Below are positions 27,701 through 36,700 of a stretch of DNA of 64,000 nucleotides, one piece after another. The translations under genes were made by a program, and so were the position numbers. The notes beneath the pieces are model-generated. The model was not told the DNA's origin and did not search any database. It worked only from the letters and a program-made list of their open reading frames with translations. The stretch is from Pseudomonas sp. UBA4617 (GTDB lineage Bacteria > Pseudomonadota > Gammaproteobacteria > Pseudomonadales > Pseudomonadaceae): positions 1 through 64,000 of the forward strand of contig NZ_DGIR01000014.1 of assembly GCF_002386445.1 (NCBI RefSeq), in the 5' to 3' direction. The first letter of the stretch is position 1; the number at the start of each line of letters is the position of its first letter.

Positions 27701-30700
27701 CGTACCGGACAGCGCCAGGGTCAAGCCGCTGCTCTTGCTCTTGGAGGTCTGCTCGCTGCTGTTGTGGTTTTCGGCAGCAATGATCTCGACGTTCTGCCCG
27801 ACCAGGGTGATGTCCTTGCCGGCGATAACCTCCGACCCCTTGATGCCGAGGTCCTTGCCCGCCTCGATGGTGACATTGCCCAGCACACTGCCAATAGTGC
27901 TGGCCTTGGCGTTCTCACTGGTGCTGGTCGAGGTTTTTTCCAGGCTGGTTGAGCCCAACGTGAAGCCGATGCCACCGCTGCTGAGCAGGCCCGACTTCTT
28001 CTTCGAACTGGCGTGGCTTTGTTCGAACGTTTCGGTCGCGCTGTCGATCTGCACGTTGCGACCCGCGAGCAGGCTGGTGTCGTTGGTCGACACGATGCTG
28101 CTGCCCGACACGCCGATATCCTGCCCGGCGCGAACGACCACCGTGTCACCACTGACCGACGCGCCTTGCTGAGTGATGGCACTCGAACTGTCGATGCGGG
28201 TCTTCTGGCTGCTGGATAGCCCGGAGTGGCTGGTCTTGGTCTTGCGATAGTAGCTGTAGTCGCTGTTCTCCTCCGCGGCCAGCTTCACATCGCCGCCGGC
28301 GTAAAGGTATGCCTCATCGCCTGCAGTCACGCGGCTGGCGCTCAGGACAAGGTCGTCTCCAGCCTTCAAGGCCACATTGCCGCCAGCCACCACGGTGCTG
28401 CCCACCTGCTGGACATGGTCCTCCTGGCTGGTGACTTTGCGGGTCTTGCTCGCCGAGTGCTGCTCGTTGGCGGCCGCTGCCAGCTGCAGATCGCCCGTCG
28501 CAGCCATCGCCACATCCCGCTTGGCCTCGATTGCACTGGCCACCGCGCTGATATCGCGCCCGGCGCTGACAATCAGGTCACGCCCGGCCTGCACGCTCGA
28601 GCCGTTCTGGGTAACGCTGCTGTCGGTGTGGCGTACGCCGCGGTCGTTGACCACGACCTGCTCGACCGAGGTCAGCTTCACATCGCGACCAGCCTTCAGG
28701 CGGGTGTCGGCAGCGCTGCTGAGCACGCCACCGTGGTTGCTCAGGTCGCGCCCGGCGTTGATCGCCAGGTTGTTCGCGGCTTCCACGCGGGCGGCGGTGT
28801 CGACGAAGTCGCGCTGCTGGGCGTAGCTGCCGTTGCTGCTCTGGTGCGAGGTCAGGGTGCGTTCGTTGATCACGTCCTGTACGGCGGACAGGCTGACGTC
28901 GCGCCCGGCGATGATGCCGCCGGCCTTGTTCACCAGGTTGTTGCCAGCCAGCAGGTCGAGGCGGTTGCCAGCCTCGACCAGGCCGCTGTTGACCAGGTTG
29001 TTGCCGGCCTTGGCCGAGAGGTTGTTGCTGGCGCGCAGGGTGCCGACGTTGTCGAGGTTCTGGCCGGCGATCAGGTTGACATCGTTGCCGGCGATCAGCG
29101 CGCCGTTGGGCGCCAGGCGGTTGTTGCCGTGGGCCAGGTAGAGCACCGGCACCAGCACCTGCTCGCCGTTCACCTCGGCGCTTTCCAGCCAGACGATGTC
29201 GTGGGTCAGCGCCGCCACCTGTTCAGAGGTCAGGCTCACGCCCACCGCCAGGTTGAGCTTTTGTTTGCTCTGGATGGCGTTGTCCATCAGGTACTTGAAC
29301 AACTGTTCGTCGGTGTTCTGGCCATCGATGTAGCGCTGCCCGGTGCGGGCGACCACGGCCTGCTGGATCAGCTTCTGCTCGTAGAAGCCATCGCCCAGGC
29401 GCTTGGCGCTTTCATCCGGGTTGTAACCAAGGTTCGCCAGCAGGTAGTCGGAACTCATGAACTGCTTGAGGTCGGTGAGCACCGGGTTGGTTTCGATCAG
29501 GTACTTGTGCGGGTTGCTGCGCACGTTGCTGTCGGGCAGGCCTTGCACGCGCTCGAGGGTGAGCGGGCCCTGGCCATTGAGCGTGGCGGCCTGGCTGATG
29601 CCGTCGTCCACGACCGAGCGACCTGGCAGCACGGGGCCAGCAACGTTGCCGGGCAGGCTGGTGTCGACCGCGCTGGCATTGCCGGCGACGTTAGCCTGCG
29701 TGCGGTCGGCAGTGCTCAGGGTGGTGCTGCTAGCAATTGCCTGGTCGGCAGCACCGATGCTGAGCGCACTCCCCTGGGCCAGCGGCAACGGCTGCTGACG
29801 CTGCGCCACACTCAGGCTCGCGCCGCCCATGCTCCAGCTTTGCGGGCCGCTGGCGGGTGTGCTGCCAGCCTCGCTGCTCAGGCGGAACAGGCCGTTCTGC
29901 CCGCTGGGCAGGCTGAAGCCGGGCAGCGTCAGCGGGTTGACCTGCTGCTGGGCCAGGTCTGGCGGCAACTGCTGGTTGAGGGTGATGCGGGTGGAGAATG
30001 CCGTGCCGGGCGCCGTGGTATCGGTACGCGCACCGCTGCCGATGTAGGCATAGCCCGGGCGCACGACGCTGTTGTCGATGCCATTGCCAGCGCTGATGTT
30101 CACTGCGCCATTGGCCTGCATCACGGCGGCGTAGCTCTGGTCGCCAGCCGCCAGTTTGCGGGTGCTGCCCAGGATCACCAGCTCCGCTTCGGTCATGCCG
30201 ATGAACCTGGCCAGGTCGGCTTGCAGGCCCCCCAGGTTGTCAGGGTTGTAACCGGGGCTTTCATACCAGTATTGGCTGGTGATCGAGCTGGCGAGCTGGT
30301 ACCAGGCACCGGCATTGCGGGTGCGCTCGGAACGGAAAATGCGTGTGGTTTCGGTCTCACCGGTTTCCACACCGCTGTTGGTCAGGCTGCCGACCTTGGC
30401 TACCAGGTTGCCAGCAGCGCCGATGGTGCTGCTGCTGTTGAGCAGGTCTGCGCCCTGGATGGTCAGGTTACCGCCGGTGGTGATGCTGGAGGCGGCGCTG
30501 GCGTCGATCACCTCGAACTTGTCACGCTGGACGATCTCCCAGACGTGGTTGCGCTTGCCACCGCAGTCGCCGGCGTTATAGCCCTCGATGCAGGCCACCT
30601 CGCCGACGCGGGCCGTATAGATGCCCTTGTCCTCCGTCTGCAGCACGGCCCGCACGTTGTGAATGGTGCTCGCCGCCAGGCTCATCGACAGGTCGCTCTG

Positions 30701-33700
30701 CAGCGAGCCGGAACGGTTGACGATGCTGCTGGCCAGGCCACCCTGGCCGTCGCGGTCGATGGTCAGGCGGCCCAGGCTGTAGACGTCGGCATAGCTGTTG
30801 CTCAGGCTGGCGACCCGCAGGCCCATGTCCTTGCCGCTGAAGATCAGCGCGTGGTCGCTGTTGACCAGGGCGCCAGTGGTCACGGTCAGTGCTTCGCCAG
30901 CACCCAAAGTACCCTGGTTATTGACGCCGCCCGCGCCGAGATTGAGCGCGGCAGCAGAAGTGAGGCGCCCGGCATTGTTCAGTTGCCCGGCTACCAAGAC
31001 GCTGGTGGCGCCTCCGCCGGCAATGCTGCCGGCGCTGCCCAGGTATACCTGTGCGGCGCTGAGGCCGAGGGTGCCACGGCTGCTCAGGCGGCCATTGCCG
31101 GCATAGGTGCCGCCAAGGTTGAGGCTGAAGCTGCCGTCACTGGCGATCAGGCCGTCGTTGCTCCAGTCGCTGCCGCTGCCGACCAGCGCTTCGCTGGCCA
31201 GCAACTGGCCGTTGGCGGTCTGGCTGAAGTTGCCGACATTGAGCGTCAGGCGCCCGGCCTGGATGACGTTGCTATTGCTCCAGCTGCCAGCGTTGAGGGT
31301 CAGGCCGCCGCGGGTGACGATACTGCCGCCGGCGCCCGTGACATTGGCGGTGCTGATGGCGAAGTTGCCACTGCCGACGTGCAGCAGGCTGCCGCCCGCG
31401 TTAAAGAAGTTGCCGACTGTGAAGCCGAGGTCGCTATTGGCGGTTTCCAGTGTGCCGTTGCGGTTGTCGAACAGCCCGCCGATCTGGAAGCGCGTGGCGC
31501 CGCTGGTGCCCAGTGCACGCAATTGGCCGGTCTGGTTGTCGAGGCTGGCCGCCTTGATCGCCAGGGTGCTGTCACTTTCGATGATGCCCAGGCGGTTGTT
31601 CAGCGCACCGCTGAGGTCGAGATCGATGCGTTGGCCGGCGATCTGGCCATCGTTGTCGCCGCTGTTGTCGAAATTGCCACCGGTAACCTTGACCAGCCCC
31701 TGGGCGTAGAGGCCACCGTTGCGGTTGTCGAAATCGCCGGTGGTGACCAGGGCGTCGCCGGCCTGTGCCGCAATCCGCCCGCCATAGTTGTCGATGCCAC
31801 CCAGCACCTTGAGGTCGAGGGCCTGGGCCTGGGTGATGCCACCCTGGCGGTTGTTGTTCAGGTCGTAACCGTTCTTCAGCACGCCGCGCAGATCAGCGGC
31901 CAACTTGCCTTGCAGGCTGACCAGCACGCCACCGCGGTTGTCCAGGTTGCCGGCCGTGACGTCGAGATCGCCAGCGTCGGCCAGGATGCGGCCACTCTGA
32001 TTGTCGATATCACCGCTGGCCAGGCGCAAGGCACCCTGGCTCTGCAGGGTGCCCTTGGCATTGTCCAGGCTGGCGGCGCGCACATCGGCACCGCCGCTCT
32101 GGCTGTAGATCAGGCCATCGGCGCTGTTCAGCAGTTGGCCGTCAACAGCCAGGGTCAGCTGCTGGTTGGCCGCCACGGTGCCGCGATTGCGGTTGTCCAG
32201 GCTGGCGGCGAACAGGCCCAGCAGCCCCTGACTGGCGATCTGGCCGCCCTGGTTGTCGATCTGAGCGGCGTTGTCGATGCGCAGGGGGCCGGCGCTGGCA
32301 AGCTTGCCGTTGCGGTTGGTCAGTGCGCCGAGCAGCTTGAGGGTGACGGCGGCGTTACCGATCAGCCTGCCGGCGCTGTTGTCCAGGCTGCCGGCATTCA
32401 CCTCGAGTGCCTGCTGAGCGCTAATGCTGCCGGCGCCATTGCCCAAGGCCATGGCGTTGAGGGTCAGGGCCGCGCCGCTGTCGATCAGGCCACCCTGGGC
32501 GTTGTTCAACAGGCCACTGAGGGTCAGGCGCTGCCCACCCGCGCTGGAGAGGATGCCAGCGCCACTGTTATCGAGGTTGGTCGCAATCACGCTCAGGGCC
32601 TGCTGGCTAACCAGCGCGCCACCGGCGCTGTTCTGCAGGTCGCCACTGACTTGTGCGTGCAGCGCGCCGTTGCGGCTGGACAGGGTGCCCTGGTTGCGGT
32701 TGTCGAGGCTACCCAGATTCACGCCCAGGCCCTGCCAACCGGAGACCAGGCCGCCCTGGTTGAGCAGGCGCTGGGCGGTGACGTCCAGCTGGCCACTGCT
32801 GATCAGTTTGCCGGTGCTGTTGTCCAGGTTGCGGCCGGCCAGGTCGAGATTCTGGCGGGTAGAGATTTCACCGCTGCGGTTGCTCAGGTCGCGCAGATGG
32901 TCGAGGTTCAGCGTGCCATCGGTGGTGATCAGGCCGCCGTCGTTGTTGAGATCGCCGGTGGCACTGCCGAAGTCGATGCGGATGACGCTGCCCAGCAGCG
33001 AACCCGCCTGGTTGTCGACAGAGCGGGCCGCGATATCCAGCAGGCCAGCGGCGTTGATCAGGCCTTGCTGGCCGTTGTTCAGGCCGCCCGCCAGTTGCAG
33101 GCCGAGGCCGCCACGGCTGGTCAGCGTGCCGCCAGTGTTATCCAGGCTGGCAGCGCGTGTGTCGAGGGTCGCGGCGGCTACCAGGCCTTTGATGTTGCTC
33201 AAGGCCTGGTCGATGCGCAGAGTCAGCGATTGATTGCTCAGCACCTTGCCGCTGCCGTTGTCCAGGCTGTGCGCAGCCAGGGTGAAGGCCTGGGCCGAGG
33301 AGATCTCGCCGCCCTGGTTATTCACCCCATCGAGGTTTTTGAGCACCAGCATCGGGGCATTGATCAGGCCCTGACGGTTGTCCAGCTGACCGTGGTTCAA
33401 GTCCAGGGTCAGGGCGCTGTTGCTGAACAGCTTGCCACCTTGCTGGTCAAGCCCAGTGGCATTGACCTCCAGGGCGCCAACACTGGCGATGCGCCCGCCG
33501 TCGTGGTTGCTCAGCTGGCCGGTAGTCAGGCCAAGGTTGGCGCCGCTGTCGATGCGGCCGTTGCGGCTGTTGTCGAGGCTACCGGCCGCGATGTTGGCCG
33601 GCCCTTTGGCGCTGAGGGTGCCCTGGTCGGTGTTGGTGACCTGGGCCGCGCTGAGTTGCAGCGCAGCATCGGTGACCAGTTCACCGCCCTGGTTGAGGAG

Positions 33701-36700
33701 GTTGCCGGTGTGCTTGAGGGTCAATGCCCCGGCACTGGAAACGCTGCCAGCGCGGTTGTCGAGTGCGTTGCTCGTCAACCCCAGGGTGCCCTCGGCGCTG
33801 ATCAGGCCCTGGCGGTTGTCCAGCTTGCCTTGCAGCGTCGCATCCAAGGCTTGCTGGCTGAACAGCAGGCCGCCGGCGTTGTCCAGACTGTCGCCGCTCA
33901 GGCTCACGCCGGTTTTGCCCGAGAGCACGCCTTTGCTACGGTTGATCACGTCGGCGACGGCCAGCTGCAACTTGCCGTCGGCCAGCACCTTGCCGCCGTC
34001 ACTGTTGTCCAGGCGGGAGCCGCCCAACACGACATCCATCTTGCTCGACAGCTCGCCAGCGCGGTTGTCTACCGCCGCGACGTGCAGGTTCAGGCCTCGG
34101 GTCGCGCCTACCAGGCCGCCCTGGCGGTTGTCGAGCGTGCCACCGGTCAGCTTCAGGCGCCCAGAGGCAACCAGTATGCCGGCCTGGTTATCGAGGGCGT
34201 CGACTTGCGCTTGTAACTCACCCCCTGCGGAAACCTGCCCCTGCTGGTTCACCAGGCTATTGGCCTGCATGTCCAGGTTTTGGTCAGCGATCAGCGTACC
34301 GCCCTGGTTGAGCAGCTCGCCGTCGACGACCAGTGCCTGGCCGGCACGGCTGCTGATCAGGCCTTGGCTGTTGTCCAGACTGCCGCTGTGCAGGTCCAGG
34401 CCATCGGCCGATACCAGGCCCTTGAGGTTGTTCAGCAACTGCTCGATACGCAGGGTCAGGCCGTGCTCGCCGATCAGCCGGCCATTGCTGTTGTCCAGGC
34501 TGCGCGCGGCCACGGTGAAGGCTTGGGCGCTGGAGATCTCGCCCTGTTGGTTATCCACCTCGGCAAGGTTGTTCAGCACCAGCAGGGGGGCGTTGATCAG
34601 GCCCTGGCGGTTGCGCAGCTGGCCGTGGTTCAGGTCGAGGGTCAAGGCGCTTTTGCTGAACAGCTGGCCACCGTCCTGGGCCAGGCCAGTGATGCTGGCG
34701 ACCAGTGCCTTTTCACTGGCGATGCGGCTGCCCTGGCCGTTGTTGAGCTGGCCGGCTTTCAGGTCGAGGCGATCACCGCTGAGCAGCTGTGCGCCTTGGC
34801 CGTTGTCGAAGGCCCCGGTGTCGAGCCTGGCCGCGCCCTTGCTGCTGAGCAGGCCGGCCTCGCCGTTATCGAGACTGCGGCTGGTGAGGGCCAACCCGGC
34901 GTCGGTGGTGATCGAGCCGTTGCGGTTGCGCAGTGCGCCGGCGCTGGCCAGGGTCAGGTCGGCAGCGCTGGAAAGCTTGCCAGTGCTATTGTCCAGGCTA
35001 CCGACAGTGGCGCCCAGGCGCCCTTCGGCAGTGATCAGCCCTTGCTGGTTGGCCAGCCCGCCCGCCAAGCCGATGTTCAGGTTGCCGCCACTGACCAGGC
35101 GCCCGAGGTTGTTGTTCAGTTGCTGGCCAACCAGGGTCAGCGGGCCCGCAGCAGACAGCAGGCCGAGGTTACGGTTGATCACCTCGGCCATCTGCAGTTG
35201 CAGGTGGCTACCGGCAAGGACCTTGCCACTGTCGCTGTTGTCCAGACGGCTGCCTTGCAGCGTCACGCCTTTACTGGTGGAGATCTCCCCGCCACGGTTG
35301 TCGATTTCGGCCACATTCAGCTGCAACGCGCTGGTACCGCCGACCAGGCCGTTGCTGCGGTTGTCGAGGCTGGTGCCGGTGAGCAGCAGGTCGCCCTGCG
35401 CGACCAGCTCGCCCGCTTGGTTGATGATGCGGCCAAGCTGGGCCACCAGCGCGCGCTGGCTGGAAACCCTGCCGCCGCTGTTGTCCAGGTGGTCGCCCTC
35501 CAGGCGAAGCGGCCCGGCGGCGCTGAGCAGGCCGCCACGGTTGTCCAGCTGCTTGCCCTTGTAACTGAACGCCGCCAGGCTGTTCAGCAGCCCTTGCTGG
35601 CGATTGTCCAACTGGTCGACATCCAGCCGCGCCTCCTGGCCTGCGCGCAGTTTGCCGGCGCGGTTGTCGAGTTTGCCGGCGCGCAGGTCGAGGCCACCCT
35701 TGACGTTGATCTCACCTTGCTGGTTGTCCAGCAGCCCGGCCACCCGGGCAGCCAGGCCAGCGTCGCCGACCAGGCTGCCGGCCTGGCGGTTGTCGAGGCT
35801 GGCGGCCTGCAGGTCGATCGCCCCGCCAGCGCCGAGCAAGCCTTGGCGATTGTCCAGGGCGCCAGCCAGGGCCACCTGCAGTGCCGCATCACCGGTCACC
35901 TGCCCTGCCCGGTTGTCCAGGCGGCCGCCCTTGAGGCTGGTGGTGCCGACGCTGGCAATCTCGCCTGCCTGGTTGTTGCTGGCACCTGCCACCTGCAGCG
36001 CCAGGTTGGCACGACTGGTCAGGGTCCCCTGATGGTTGTCCAGGCTGGCGGCACGCACATCAACGCCGCTTGCGGAAACCAGGCCGCCGGTGTTGTTCAG
36101 CGCCTGCTCCAGCTGCACGGTCAGGTTCTGGTTGCCGAGCAGCTTGCCGAGGCTGTTGTCGAGGCTGCGGGCGACCAGTGCGAAGGCCTGGGCGCTGGAA
36201 ATCTCGCCCTGGCGGTTATCCACGCTGTCGAGATTGCTCAGGGTCAGGCGCGGCGCATTGATCAGGCCGCCCTGGTTGTTCAGCTGGCCCTTGTTCAGGT
36301 CCAGGCTCAGCTCGCTGGCACTGGTCAGGCGGCCGCCATCATGCTGGTCGAGCCCGGCGACACCGGCGCGCAGCGCCTGGTTGCTGGCGATGCGTCCGCC
36401 ATCGCTGTTGTTCACCTGGCCAGCCTCGAGGCTGAGGGTCTGCAGGCTGGTGAGCTGGCCACCACGGTTATCCAGCGCAGCGCTGGCCGTCAGGCCAAGG
36501 TGCTGGCCGGCGCGCAGTGTGCCGGCGGTATTGTCCAGCTGGCCGACCTTGGCGTTCACGGTCGCGCCGTCGATCAGCCCGCCTTGGCCATTGAGCAGGC
36601 TCGAGGCAGTGACGTCGGCCTGGCTGCCACTGAGCACGCGGCCGGCGTTGCGGTTGTCGAGGGTGCCGGCACTGGCGGCCAGTTGCCGCTGGCCAGCGAG